Positions 36,216 to 47,543 of a stretch of DNA of 64,000 nt are shown piece by piece. Source of the stretch: Dugong dugon (Eukaryota > Chordata > Mammalia > Sirenia > Dugongidae); the NCBI GenBank assembly GCA_030035585.1, contig CM057460.1:221547711-221611710 (forward strand), given 5' to 3'. The translations under genes were made by a program, and so were the position numbers. Each line of letters begins with the position of its first letter. Position 1 is the stretch's first letter. The notes under the pieces were generated by a model. That model was not told the DNA's origin. It was given only the letters and a program-made list of their open reading frames with translations, and searched no databases.

Positions 36216-36652
36216 ATCATATTTTATTTTCCGTTCAAACTGGACTTACTTGTTGATGCAAAAAATAAACAGGAAGATGGCCTGAGGCTGCAGAGTCTGC
36301 ACAAGTGTCATTAGTACGAAGAGGTAGGAGAACAGCAAAACAGTGCAAACAACCTAAGTGCCCATCAACGGATGAACGGATAAAGAAAATGTCAGACATA
36401 CATACAATGAAATACTATGCAGCTATGAAGAAGAATGATGAGTTCTCAACATATATTACAATGCAGATGAATCTGGAGGACATTATGCTGAGTGAAACAA
36501 GACAATCACAAAAGGACAAATATTGTATGATCACACTTTTATAAGAAGACAAGAATAGGTATACATAGAGAAATCAATGTTCACTGGTGGTTACCAGGGG
36601 TGAGAGGGTGTGGGAGGGGGAGTCACTCTCTAGATAGTACCAAAAAAAATAT

Positions 36653-36797
36653 TAAAAACCATTGCCATTGAGTCAATTGCAACTCATAGCAACCCTATAG
36701 GACAGAGTAGAACTGCCCTACAGGCTTTCCAAGGAGTGGCCGGTGGCTTTGAACGGTCAGCCTTTTGGTTAACAGCCTATCTCTTAATCAGTGCTCC
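36653..36797 (-). mobile_element. AfroSINE-type SINE with internal deletion
   Basis: Flanked by a duplication of 'ctctagatagta' (about 36629-36640 and 36798-36810), confirming insertion into the L1 UTR. The body block between 'gctttccaagg' and 'agtggccggtgg' is missing. Confidence 0.85.
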
Positions 36798-37584
36798 ACT
36801 CTAGATAGTAGACTCTTGTTATTTTTGATGATGGGAAAGGCAATACTGAATGTGGGTAAAGCGTGCAGAACTTGACCAAGGTAAATGATGACACCAAGAA
36901 GTACACAAGAATAAGGGAGGTTTTTAGTAAATGCTAGAACATATACAATTTTACAAAAACAGCAATAACGACCAAAAAATATGTGTTTGGTTACACAGGT
37001 AGATGTGTATGCATATATGTGTATAAGAAAGTATATGGTGTGTATATACAGTTGTACATATAGGTGTATCTGTAAGCATATATATATGTATATATGTGTG
37101 TGCTGCATGTATACTCGTATATATAATAAAACACATAAACTGGACAGTTACAGATACTTCCTAGACATAACTAAACACCTCGTGGGAGTGGTTTACTGGA
37201 TTTGAAGGTTTAGGACCCCAGTCTCGTGGGACAACTGGGTCAATTGGCATAACATAGTTCATAAATTTTATGTTCTACATCCTAGTTTAGTGAGTAACAT
37301 CTGGAGTCTTAAAAGCTTGCAAGAAGCCATCTAAGATGGTCTCTACTCATGTGGCGGAAGAGAGAAAGAAGGAAACCAAAGGCTCCAAGAAGAAACTAGC
37401 CTATAGGACCTATAGCCTACATAACCACAGCCTCATCTATCCTGACACCAGAACCAGATGGTACCCAGCTACCACTACCAACCGTTCTGACTGGGGACAT
37501 AATAGATGGTCCCAGACAGAATGGAAGAAAAATGTAGAACAAAACTCAAATTCTTAAAAAAGACCAGACTTACAAGATTGGTAC

Positions 37585-38214
37585 TGTCATTGATTTAATT
37601 GTGTTCCTAAAAAATATGTGTCAACTTGGCTAGGCCATGATTCCCAGTATTGTGTGGTTGTCCTCCATTTTGTGATCTGATTATCCTCCATTTTGTGATC
37701 TGATTATCCTCCATTTTGTGATGTGTTGTAAATCCTAGCCTCTATGCCTGTGGTTATGGTCCCATGTCCGTTATGTTAATGAGGCAGCAAGATTAGGTCA
37801 TGTTAATGAGGATAAGGTTATGTTAATGAGGATTAGGGTGGGATGTGTCTTGATTCACTGCCCTTCACTGCCCTACAAGAGATAAAAGCAGAAAGAAGCG
37901 AGCAGAGAGAGAAAGGGAACTACTACTACAAAGAAAGAAGAGCTGGGAGCGGAGTGCGTCCTTTGGACCCAGGGTCCCTGCGCTGAGAACCTCCTAGACC
38001 TAGGGAAAGATTGATGCCAAGACACATGGACATCTCCAAGGAACACTGGGCCCACAGATGTTTAAAGGAGAGAACCTTCCACCAGAGCCAACAGAGACAG
38101 AAAGCCTTCCCCTAGAGCTGATGCCCTGAACTCAGACTTCTACCCTCCTAAACTGTTTGTCAAAGTTTTCCACTTGTTGTATTTCTGTTATATCAGCACT
38201 AGATAACTAAGACA
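37585..38214 (+). mobile_element. Solo MLT1-like LTR with internal 23-bp triplication
   Basis: Begins 'tgtcattgatttaattgtgt' and ends 'ctagataactaagaca', with near-matching flanks GGTAC (37580-37584) and GGTAG (38215-38219). A 23-bp unit starting 'tcctccattttgtgatc' is tandemly repeated three times from 37661 to 37722. 'gagataaaagcagaaagaag' near 37880 is a TATA-like position. Confidence 0.9.
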
Positions 38215-38334
38215 GGTAGAGACTAGAGGAACGCCTTGAAATACCCTTTAAACTTCATACTGAAACCACACCCAGAGGTCACCTTGCAGCTAAATAACAG
38301 ATGGGTTTATAAAATAAACAATATCACCCATGAG

Positions 38335-38767
38335 TATTATCATGGGGGAAAAGACCTCAGACTCAAATTTAATTAAAAGAGATTTTTATTAAATCACAAC
38401 AAGGATAATTATTGCAATGAGGGACCCGCTAGTGTGCATCAGGCACAAGAGACTAGCAGAAGCCACTAAATTACAGTCAGGGAGCAGCTAATATACTGTC
38501 AAAGAAGGAGGTAAAGATACATTATTGTCAAAGGCAGGATAACAAAGTGAGACCTTAATAATGATTGGTTACAGAGCTTCTGTTGACTAGTTACCTATTT
38601 AGTGACATTACATTGATTGGTGGCTTACAAGTTTTGTTTTAAGACCCTTTGGGAACAAACTGTAGAGATGAGCTGTCTGAGATAAGTTTCCTTTGGAAAC
38701 AAGCTAACAAAATTCTGACTGGTGCTTGATAAGGTAAGATAACTTCTTAGTGATACGGGTACTTCAA
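38335..38767 (-). mobile_element. Possible LTR of another ERV class
   Basis: 'aagagatttttattaaatca' at 38379 is an inverted AATAAA-type signal, and the segment lies between an L1 and an RTE without belonging to either. Ends and target duplication were not resolved. Confidence 0.35.
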
Positions 38768-39342
38768 CACCCATGGAAGCAGCAGTCAGAAAATCAAAAG
38801 ACGTGTTGCATTGGGCAAATCTGCTGCAAAAGACCTCTTTAAAGTGTTGAAAAGCAAAGATGTCACCTTGAAGACTAAGGTGTGCCTGACCCAAGCCATG
38901 GTGTTTTCAATCACCTCATATGCATGCGAAAGCTGGCCAATGAATAAGGAAGACTGAAGAACTGACACCTTTGAATTATGGTGTTGGCGAAGAATATTGA
39001 ATATACCATGGACTGCCAGAAGAACAAACAAATCTGTCTTGGAAGAAGTACAACCAGAATGCTCCTTAGAAGCAAGGATGGCGAGGCTACGTCTTACATA
39101 CTTTGGACATGTTGTCAGGAGGGATCAGTCCCTGGAGAAGGACATCATGCTTGGTAAAGTACAGGGTCAGCAAAAAAGAGGAAGACCCTCAATGAGATGG
39201 GTTGACACAGTGGCTGCAACAACGGGCTCAAGCACAGCAACAATTGTGAGCCTGGCATAGGACAGGGCAGTGTTTCGTTCTGTGGTGCATAGGGTCGCTA
39301 TGGGTCAGAACAGGCTTGATGGCACCTAGCAACAACAACAAC
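38768..39342 (+). mobile_element. RTE/BovB-type LINE, intact 3' end
   Basis: Plus-strand copy of the last part of the RTE protein ('ALQ'-type ALGKSAAKDLF equivalent near 38810) and the 3' end, finishing 'ggtcgctatgggtcagaaca ...' and an '(aac)n' tail at 39330-39342. The frame 38997-39260 ('RLTYFGHVVRRDQSLEKDIM') is the C-terminal domain. This is the best view of the RTE tail in the window. Confidence 0.9.
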
Positions 39343-39394
39343 ATATCAGTACTGTGCGCCTTTGAAAAATCATGTATATGAGACTAAATGGTCA

Positions 39395-39625
39395 ACATTT
39401 ATCCTAAAGTAAAGATGAGAAGGTAAGGAGGGACAGGGAAGCCTAGATTAGTGGAAACAGAGCAATTAGAATGGAAATAATGAGAATGTTGGCGATGTCA
39501 CTAAAATGTAACCAATGCCACTGAAAAATAGGTACAGAAATTGTTGAATGGGAACCTAATTGGCTGTGTAAACTTTCAGCAAAAACACACCCAAAAATTA
39601 TAGTAAAAAAATGAAAGAAGAGGTA
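39395..39625 (+). mobile_element. L1 3' UTR-like fragment
   Basis: 'gcgatgtcactaaaatgtaa' and 'ctgtgtaaactttcagcaaa' resemble the 60545-60610 stretch of the L1 3' UTR. Diverged. Confidence 0.4.
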
Positions 39626-40729
39626 GGAGTAGCTCACACATAATTATGCCCAAAAGCTGACACTTCACTGAAACCATCCTGAGGCTCTCTTGGGGTAGCT
39701 CTCATCTGGGGTAGACAGAAAGTACCCGTCTCTTTCTTGGCACCTCTGAGCAGCATCGCTTTACAAACGGACTTTCTTCAGTTCCTGAGCACGTAGCCAC
39801 TCCTCTGTTGGGAAGAGGCTGTGGGTTGAAAGTCCTCCCAGTGGAGAGTTTGCAGAGCAGGGGAGTTAGCTGTTTGGTTGAGATGAACTGCTGGCAGGAG
39901 ACAAGGGCAGTGTGGTTCGCTGTTGTTGAGGAATGCTAGCCCCACCCCAGTGAGTGGAGCATGCACAAGATGCTTCCTTCATTATTCGAGCATCCGAATA
40001 GCATTTTGCAAACATAAATGGCAGTTTTTGACAGATTGTAGCTCTCACTGAGTGTGTCTCATTGCTCTAATTTGGCTGAGTCCTGAGCATATTGCGATAT
40101 GCATTCCCTAAAAAAGACTTTGCTGGGTTTCTGCCATCTCCCAGAGTGCATATAAAGAGATGGCTATTCCCCATAACTGCACCCCTCTCTAACATATATA
40201 AAACACATATTTACCAATTAGCAAACCAGAGATGGGCGGCCAACTCTTAGGTGTCTGATTGATTGAAACAATTTCGAAGATCAAGTTTCATTAAAGTCAT
40301 CAATTACCATTATGTCTAGCATGATAGATATTTCATATTCACTCTGTGGAGACCATTTGCTTAGTCAGAAGTACATGTTTTCCTACAGGGTGTAAAAATA
40401 ACTAAGATTTGGAATCTTAGAACATCTGGAGGATTGAACAGCAACGAGTCAAATACTTTTGACGTCAGCATGATGTTACAGCGTTTGAAGAAGTCCAATA
40501 AATAAGAAAAATGTTAAATATGAAAAACGTTAACTATGGCAATACATTAAAAATAACCATTGCATACAATTTCAAGCACCAGTGTCCACACATTTTAGAA
40601 AATTAGGTGTTCAACCAGCGTATTTCATTAGTTACAATTCACTCTGATTTGGGGGAATATGCATTTGGAATGAGTAGCTGGGTTACTATAATTTGCCCAG
40701 CGCAGGCTACATAAACTAACAAATAAAAG
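39626..40729. other. No recognisable element
   Basis: One of the longer stretches that looks like non-repeat sequence. Short frames at 39778-40048 have no domain. An A-run at 40728-40738 belongs to the SINE tail. Confidence 0.4.
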
Positions 40730-40960
40730 AAAAAAAAACAGTTGCCATGGAGCCAATGTTGACTCAGGGCAACCCCATGTGTGTCAGAGTACAATTGCAC
40801 TCCAGAGGGTTTTCAATGGCTGGTTTTTCAGAAGCAGATTGCCAGGTCTTTCTTCTGAGGCACCTCTGGGTGGATTCAAACCACTAACCTTTTGGTTTCA
40901 AACCACTAACCTTTTGGTTAGTAGCCGAGTGCTTAACCATTTGCACCACCCAGGGACTCC
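40730..40960 (-). mobile_element. AfroSINE-type SINE with duplicated B box
   Basis: Near full-length minus-strand copy. The 22-bp unit starting 'ttcaaaccactaacc' occurs twice in tandem (40875-40896 and 40897-40918), doubling the Pol III B-box complement. Confidence 0.9.
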
Positions 40961-41453
40961 AGTGGACTGCATACATTATTTTTATCTAATTTTATTTATT
41001 TTAATAGAATTTATAAAATAAAGTAACCCACAAATCATTACTCTTCCTTCCAAAGCATTCTGTCAGGGTTGGAGGCTTAGTCAACCAGGTCATCAGATCT
41101 CCCTTCTGCAAGCAGTGCATCAAAAGATCGCGACACAGTGAAGCAAACTAATTTCCTTACGCATTTAACTAGCCAGAGAGTTTTCTGCTGCCTCATCTGG
41201 GCCCAGCAGTAACTCCAAGGGGTGATGAAGGCTTAAGAGAGAAAAGCTGGCCAGGTCCTGGTGGCTCACCAGAAGGATGAAATGGAGACTCAGGGAAGAG
41301 GTTTGGCAGGAAAAGTGGCCAACAGAAACTGGTCATTAGCGCCCCTCCTCAGGTGGTGTCCAGGGCAGGCACCATACCTGCCCTTCCTTAGTTACACCTC
41401 TGCTATCCGGGCCAGCAATTCCACTTTAGAAACTATTGTCACCAAAACAACAG
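40961..41453. other. No recognisable element
   Basis: No repeat or coding signature that I can support. Confidence 0.35.
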
Positions 41454-41909
41454 TGTATTATTAGTTTGATAGGCCTGTCGTAACCAAGTACCACAAAATG
41501 GGTGGCTTAAAATGACACAGATTTAGTCTCTGACATTTCTGGAGGCTGGAAGTCTGCTTTCAGGGTGTCACCTGCGCCATGTTCTCTCTGTAGGCTCTAT
41601 GGGAAAAATTCTTTCTTGTCTCTTCCGGCTTCTGGTAGTCCCAGGCAGGCATTCCTTGGCTTGCAGCTGCAGTGCCACTCCAATCTCTGCCTCTGTCTTC
41701 ACACGGCCCTCTTCTCTCTGCGTGTCTCTTCTCTTTTATAAGGACGCCACTCATATTGGATTAGGAGCCATCCAGCTCCTTTATGACCTCATGCTAACTT
41801 AACCAATAACATCTTCCAAGACCCTATTTCCAAACAGAGTCACGTTCACAAGTACCGGGGGCTAGGACTTCAACATATCTTTTGTGGCAATACAATTCAA
41901 TCCATAACA
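41454..41909 (-). mobile_element. Solo MLT1-like LTR
   Basis: Inverted plan: 'accaagtaccacaaaatggg' (41483), 'cttttataaggacgccactc' (41732), 'gggctaggacttcaacatat' (41860) and end 'caatccataaca'. Closest to the copy at 9081. No exact target duplication was seen. Confidence 0.85.
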
Positions 41910-42211
41910 AATGGTATATTTTACAATTACTAAAATAATAGTGTATGCCAAGAATAATTGGAAATAGCCTTTCTGGTCCCGTCTGATGCGTTACTAAAAT
42001 GGCATTAAACATGTCAGGTAATAACAGTGTCGGTAGAAAATCTTGAAAATATTGCAATATATAAAGAAGGAAATACTATTGCTAAATTTACTGCTCAGAG
42101 CTAATTAGGAGACCTAAATATCCGTGTGTGTGTGTAAACAAATGTGTTTAAAAAAAATTTAAAACATGAAACGTGCATATTTTGCAACCTGCTTTTTTCG
42201 TTGGTTGTCAC
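41910..42211. other. No recognisable element
   Basis: AT-rich, with a short TG run at 42124-42134. Confidence 0.35.
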
Positions 42212-42995
42212 GGTGATGGTTAAGATTGTGTGTCATGATTCTCAATGTTTTGGCCGTTGTATAATGTTGTGATCGCTTCCCTGTTGAAATGTGATATGTG
42301 ATCACCTCCACGATGGCATCTGCTGAGTGGTACTGGCAGGGGTGGGGCCTGTGGCGGCTCACCGCCCCCACAGCCTTCATCTCTCTGCCCTCCGCCACCT
42401 ACTTCCTTCCTGCTCGCCTTCCCAAGGTTTTTGGCTTGTTCCAGACCCAGAAGCTGCTCTTGTCTTCTCACCTCTGGTTCTTGGGACTTGAGCTAGCAGC
42501 TTACCTATTGATCTTGGGATATGTAGATCTTCACAGCCTGTGAGCAAGAGTTCTGCTGCCCGACCTGCTGATCTTGGGTTTGCCAGGCCTTGCAGCTATG
42601 TGGATCAGGAGAAAATGTTCAGTCCCTTGTCTGCTGATCTTGGAATTCCTCGACCTTCATGGCCTGTGAGCAGAGCCCTACTCTCTGACCTGCCAATCTT
42701 GGGTTCATCAGCCCCTGCAGCTACGTGAATCAGGAGAAACCTTGTGGTCTTACCTGCCGATCTTGGAATTTGTTGACCTTCACAGCCTGTGAGCGGGAGC
42801 CCTGCTCTCCAACCTGCTGATCTTGGACTCTCCAGCGTCTGTGGCTGTGTGAATTGGGAGAGACCTCTACCCTGATCCATGGGCTTGGGACGTTCTAGCC
42901 TCTACAATCACTTGAGCTGTTTCCTTGATATAAATTTCCATATATACTTATACACTTTACTGGCTTTGCTTCTCTAGAGAACCCAGCCTAAGACA
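42212..42995 (+). mobile_element. Solo ERV-L LTR with expanded internal tandem repeat
   Basis: Begins 'ggtgatggttaagattgtgt' and ends 'acccagcctaagaca' like the LTR of copy 1, but is 784 bases against 511. The extra length is a tandem array of about 60-66-bp units centred on 'ctgctgatcttgg', with six units near 42510, 42570, 42636, 42695, 42759 and 42819, alternating in two types. Flanks GTCAC (42207-42211) and ATCAC (42996-43000) look like a target duplication with one change. Confidence 0.9.
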
Positions 42996-44150
42996 ATCAC
43001 TCATGAGAGTTTCCCTATGTCATTAAATATTTTTTATAATTGTCAGTAACTTTAACATATTCATATCTGTCTCAGTAGTATTACATTTTATAAATGCACT
43101 TTAAGTTATTTATTCAACTTCTATTTTTTTACATTTAAGGTGTCTGCTGCCATTTTTCGCTATTAAAAAATAATGCTGTAATAAACACATTTGGACCTAA
43201 TGAATGTGACTATATATTTTCTTAGAAATAAAAATACAGGGACTGAAGTTATGAATGTATTAAAAGTTCTTGATACATAGTGCAAGTTTGAGAGGTAAAA
43301 TGCTCTTGTACCAGACTTATTGGTCTGACAGAGACTGGAGAAACCCTGAGAGTATGGCCCCCAGACATCCTTTTAGCTCAGTAAGGAAGTCACTCCTGAG
43401 ATTCACTCTTCAGCCAAAGATTAGACAGCCCCATAAAACAAAACGAGACTAAACGCACACACCAGCCCAGGAACAAGGACTAGAAGGCAGGAGGGGACAG
43501 GAAAGCTGGTAATAGGGAACCCAAGGTCAAGAAAGGAGAGTGTTGACATGTCGTGGAGTTGTTAACCATTGTCATAAAACATGTGTACTCACTGTTTAAC
43601 GAGAAACTATTCCTTCTGTAAACCTTCATCTAAAGTACAATAAAAAATTTTTTTTTTAAAAATGCTGTTTTTGGTTTGAATATTAGTGAAGGTGAACATT
43701 TTTCAAATATTTATTAACGATTGTGTGCTGCTTTTTGTGAATGTTTTGCTTATGTTCTTTGCTCATGCTTCTATTGGGATCTTTGTTATTTTTGTTTCTA
43801 TTAACGTGTATGTGTGGGTATGTGTGTGTAAGATATTAAGCTCACGTCTATCATATATGTAAATATTTTTCCAGGTTAGTGGTTTGCATTTTAATTTTAT
43901 TTATGGTGGTGTTTTTAAATTTATGAAACTTTTACATTTTACATATTCAAGTGTGTTGGTCTTTTGTATTGCAATTTTTCATTGTCTTTTGCCTCAGAAA
44001 GTCCTTTCTCTCCCCAGTACCAGAAAAAATATTCACTTATGTTTCATCATAATTTTTTATGGTTTGATTTACATATATCTGGAGTTTTAACCTATTTGGA
44101 ATTTGTTTTTGTTATAGGTAATGCTTTCTCTTTATAAGATATTCAGACTA
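42996..44150 (-). mobile_element. Old L1 3' region, antisense, interrupted
   Basis: T-rich plus strand with 'ttgcattttaattttattta' (43884) and 'tacatatatctggagtttta' (44070), typical of an inverted old L1 end. The younger L1 at 43285 interrupts it. Confidence 0.55.
43285..43661 (+). mobile_element. 5'-truncated L1 3' UTR insertion
   Basis: Matches 30140-30690: 'gagactggagaaaccctgag', 'gtatggcccccagacatcct', 'tgttgacatgtcgtggagtt' and the end 'catctaaagtacaataaaaa' followed by a T/A run. Confidence 0.85.
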
Positions 44151-44280
44151 TACATAAAATATGAGGAAAAAAGAGAAAAATCACCTATAATCCCAAGCCA
44201 CGGAGATGATTACTGCCAATATTTTGTGTGTTTATTCATTTGGTAAATAGTTTTATTTTTAGTATCTACCCTGTACTGAA

Positions 44281-44629
44281 GGCAGTGGTAGTTCAGTAGC
44301 AGAATTCATGCTTTCCATGCGGGAGACCCGGGTTCAATTCCCAGCCAATACGCCTCATGCACAGCCACCACCCATCTGTCAGTGGAGGCTTGCATTTTTC
44401 TATGATGCTGAATAGATTTCAGTGGAGCTTCCAGACTAAGACAGACTAGGAAGAAAGGCCTGGCGATCTACTTCTGAAAATCAGCCAGTGAAAACCCTAT
44501 GGAGCACAACAGTCTAATTCGAAGCCAATCATGGGGATGGCACAGGACTGGGCAGTGACTCTTTCTGTTCTGCATGAGGTCACCATGAGTCAGTGCTGAC
44601 TGGATGGTGGCTAACAGAACAACAACACT
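44281..44629 (+). mobile_element. tRNA-Gly-headed SINE with RTE-like tail
   Basis: The first about 70 bases resemble tRNA-Gly(GCC): 'tggtagttcagtagcagaat' (A-box region), anticodon-arm position 'tttccatgcgg', and 'gacccgggttcaattcccag' (B box and T arm). A body follows with 'ttcagtggagcttccagact', then an RTE-like tail 'ggtcaccatgagtcagtgct' and 'aacaacaacac'. The changed anticodon region and missing acceptor pairing indicate a SINE, not a tRNA gene. Confidence 0.85.
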
Positions 44630-45276
44630 CTGCTCTGGACACTGAGGAAACTATGATGAGCAAACCAGGCGGGATCTGGTCTCCCCTAAACCTGGGGTTG
44701 TCTTCCCTGGGGGATTATGAAGCCCAGCCATCCCCACCACTGTGCTGCTTTGAGGAACTCCCTGCTCAACCGCCAACGCCATGCCAGCCAACACAGGCTG
44801 ACCGTGAACCACTGTGGCCCATGCCACATCCTCCCTGGGGAGTCAAATGCCCAATTTTCTGACTAGATATCACAGGGGGTGCTAGAGATTTGAGCTTTTC
44901 TGTATCAGAGGCCTTCCAGATTCAGGACCCCAGTGTCCACGTCTGAGAGCTACCACAGAAGCATGCTCCCTGCCCCAGGGTACCTCTGGCCAGAGGGTCC
45001 TGTGAGGAGCAAGCCTGCACCATTTGACTGTGCAAGAAAACTTACCTTTATCTCCCTTTTCTTGTAATGGTCAACTTGGTGGCTGGGAGTCAGAGGCAGG
45101 TTTTTCCTCCATGCAGGGTATCTAGGATCTTAGACCCTCCCTTCAACAGCTAGGAGGACTTGTGCTCTAGTGCCCGGCTGCCCAGAGTCTGTTGAGGTGG
45201 ACATTAGTCAAATGGTAATCAAACATTCATCCTTCCAGACTTAGGTATGTAGGATTTTTCCCTTTTATAAAATATA
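44630..45276. other. No recognisable element
   Basis: GC-richer than its surroundings. The open frame reaching 44862 has no domain and is probably chance. Confidence 0.35.
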
Positions 45277-45665
45277 TTTTTGTTGCTGTCATGTTGGCTC
45301 CAACTCACAGTGACTCCACGTAAAACAGAATGAAACGTTGCCGGATGCTGTGCCATCTTCATGATCATTGGTATGTTGGAATCCATTGTTGCAGCCACTG
45401 TGTATTTTGAGTGCCTTCCAGTTTAGGGGGCTTAACTTTCAGCACTATGTCGGACAATGTTCTGTGGTGATCCATAGGGTTTTTGTTGACTGATTTTTGG
45501 AAGTAGATCTCCAGGCCTTTCTTCCTACTCTTAGTCTGGAAGCTCCCCTGAAACCTGTCCACCATGGGTGACCCTGCTAGTATTTGAAATACGTGTGGCA
45601 TAGTTTCCAGCATCACAGAAACATCCAAGCCACCACAGTACCACAAACTGACAGATGGGTGGTCA
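45277..45665 (-). mobile_element. SINE with RTE-like tail, headless form
   Basis: Minus-strand copy of the family at 33512: the RTE-like tail is at the left ('gactccacgtaaaacagaat'), then 'tgagtgccttccag', 'cttagtctggaagctcccct' and 'ccaccatgggtgaccctgct'. The tRNA-Gly head is absent. Confidence 0.8.
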
Positions 45666-45739
45666 TTGTAAAACATAATCACCCCATATCATACACCTAC
45701 CATAGACATCTTTCAATGTTAATAAACTCAGAGCCACAA

Positions 45740-46158
45740 TATCATTTTTTTAATAATTTATTTTATTTGTTGTTGTTGTTGAAAATATACACAGCAGAAC
45801 ACACACTAATTCAAAAATTTCCACATGTACAATTCAGTGACATTGAGTGCATTCTTCAAGTTATACAACCATTCTCACCCTCGTTATCTGGGTTGTTCCT
45901 CCCTCATTAACAGAAACTAACTTTCCCCTAAGTTTCCTATCTAATCTTTGGAGTTACTGTTGTCAGTTTGATCCCACAGAGATAGTTCTTAAAAGAGCAC
46001 AGTGCTCAAGGCAGACATTCTTTACTACTTAAGCTAAGCCATACAATATCATTTTTTACGGCTGCATTTGTTTTCAAGTGTAAAGACACAACATAATTTT
46101 CTCAACAGGTTGTTTCCAGTTTTAGTTACAAAGAATGCTTTAATAAACATATATATGT
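45740..46158 (-). mobile_element. L1 3' end, antisense
   Basis: 'acatgtacaattcagtgaca' (45824) and 'caaccattctcacc' are inverted L1 3' end blocks. The segment runs to the microsatellite at 46159. Confidence 0.5.
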
Positions 46159-46218
46159 ATGTATGTATGTGCATATATATTGCATATATGTGTGTATCTG
46201 TATGTATGTAGGCATATA

Positions 46219-46290
<72 letters not shown>

Positions 46291-46292
46291 CA
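46159..46292. repeat. (TATG)n/(TA)n microsatellite
   Basis: About 130 bases of 'tatgtatgtatg', 'tgtgtgtata' and 'tatatatata'. Open frames across it are low-complexity artefacts. Confidence 0.95.
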
Positions 46293-46419
46293 CGTTTTCA
46301 TCCTATTGGGATATATTTCTAAGAGTGAAATTGCTCAAAGCATACGAATTTATAAAATATTGATACCTTTCGCCAAATGAGCAAAGCATGAGAGCACCTG
46401 TTACCCCAAACCTCTGCAG

Positions 46420-46612
46420 CTGTTGTTGCTGTATGCCGTGAAGTCGATTCCTACTCATAGCAACGGTATAGGACATAGTAGAACTGCCCCGTAGAGTTTC
46501 CAAGGCTGTAAATCATTACAAGAGCAGACTGCCACATCTTTCTTCCGCTGAGCAAACACCGACCTTTAGGTTAGCAGCCAAGCACTTAACCACTGGGCCA
46601 GCAGGGCTCCTT
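46420..46612 (-). mobile_element. AfroSINE-type SINE, 'gccctggtggcgc' subtype
   Basis: Tail 'tgttgctgtatgccgtgaag' at left, 'gtagaactgccccgtagagt', then head 'gggccagcagggctcc' at right. Confidence 0.9.
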
Positions 46613-47339
46613 ACACCTCTGCTAGTGCCAGGTTTTACTACTCTTTTAAGCCTTTACCAATCGGATAGGTCAGATGTTAATTTCTCTTTCCCTCTCTCTA
46701 TGCCACATCTCCTGTCTCTCTCTCTCTACTAGATCATTCTTTGCAGTGTAGAAACCTATTCGACCATCTTCCCATTTTAAAAACAAAACAAAAACCAAAA
46801 AAGCAAGCTCTCTCTGACCCCATGTCACCTCCTGTCTACTGTCCCTGTTCTCTATTTCGCTTCGTAGTTAAACCTTAGTGTGTCCTCTCTTCTCTGTCTT
46901 GGTGAGCTTTCACTCTTCAGCTCTTTACCATTTGCCTGTATTCCCACCTGCCCCAGGAAGTGACTCTAGCTCCCGGTGACGATCACGTTGCCAGTTTCCA
47001 TAGGTTGTAGTCCTGTCTTGTCCCATCTTAACAGTGTCATAAATATCCTTCAGAACATTCTCCGAGGACTGTCCCCTCATAGTTTCAACGGCACCATGGT
47101 TTTGTAGGCATCATTTACCTATTCTGCAAGACTTTCTCTCTGTTTTTCTTTAGGATAACTAACCAAACAAGTTGGTTGACATTTTTTTCCATTCAATGGA
47201 ATGATTTCTTTGCCCCATACAAATGTGGCTTAAGTTTATGGTCACAGAAAATTCTTTTTAAATATTATAAGCTCTCCCTATGAAATATGTTCTTCACCGT
47301 GTTTATAATAACAACAGCCTCTGGCATTTCTATAACCAG
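46613..47339. other. Mostly unassigned; possible old LINE-2
   Basis: CT-rich text at 46690-47050 ('gtgtcctctcttctctgtct') could be L2, but I see no decisive 3' end. Confidence 0.3.
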
Positions 47340-47543
47340 TAAACCAATTGCCATCAAGTTGATTCCGACTCATGGCAACCCTGGGTGTGTCAGAGCAGAA
47401 CTGTGCTCTGTAGGGTTTTGAATGGCTGATTTTTTGGAAGTAGATTGCCAGGCCTTTCTTCCATGGTGCCCCTGGGTGGATTCGAACCTCCAACCTTTCA
47501 GTTAGCAGCTGACACATTCTTCATTTGTACCACCCAAGGATTT
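47340..47543 (-). mobile_element. AfroSINE-type SINE, 'ccctgggtggtgc' subtype
   Basis: 'ccatcaagttgattccgact' tail side, 'gtgtgtcagagcagaactgt', B-box complement 'ggattcgaacctccaacctt' and head 'tgtaccacccaaggat'. Confidence 0.9.

Larger units (their letters stand above)
36300..38330 (+). mobile_element. L1 3' part (ORF2 end plus long 3' UTR), split twice
   Basis: The frame 36305-36544 gives the end of ORF2 ('CPSTDERIKKMSDIHTMKYY'), and nucleotides match the L1 at 59950-60120. The 3' UTR continues past an AfroSINE (36653-36797) with 'aagtacacaagaataaggga' and 'acttcctagacataactaaa', and a last piece lies at 38215-38330 after the LTR insertion. The UTR text at 37140-37330 is repeated at 55490-55660. 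Confidence 0.8.

Noticed and set aside
36981-37136. Cys/Tyr-rich frames on both strands
   Set aside because: They fall on a TATG-rich low-complexity part of the L1 3' UTR.
37661-37722. CRISPR-like direct repeats
   Set aside because: Units are contiguous without spacers and lie inside a mammalian LTR.
44281-44352. tRNA-Gly gene
   Set aside because: The T-arm block is good, but the acceptor pairing and anticodon region are altered and the sequence runs directly into a SINE body and RTE-like tail.
46159-46380. Tyr/Ile/Cys-rich frames
   Set aside because: Translation of a TA/TG microsatellite.
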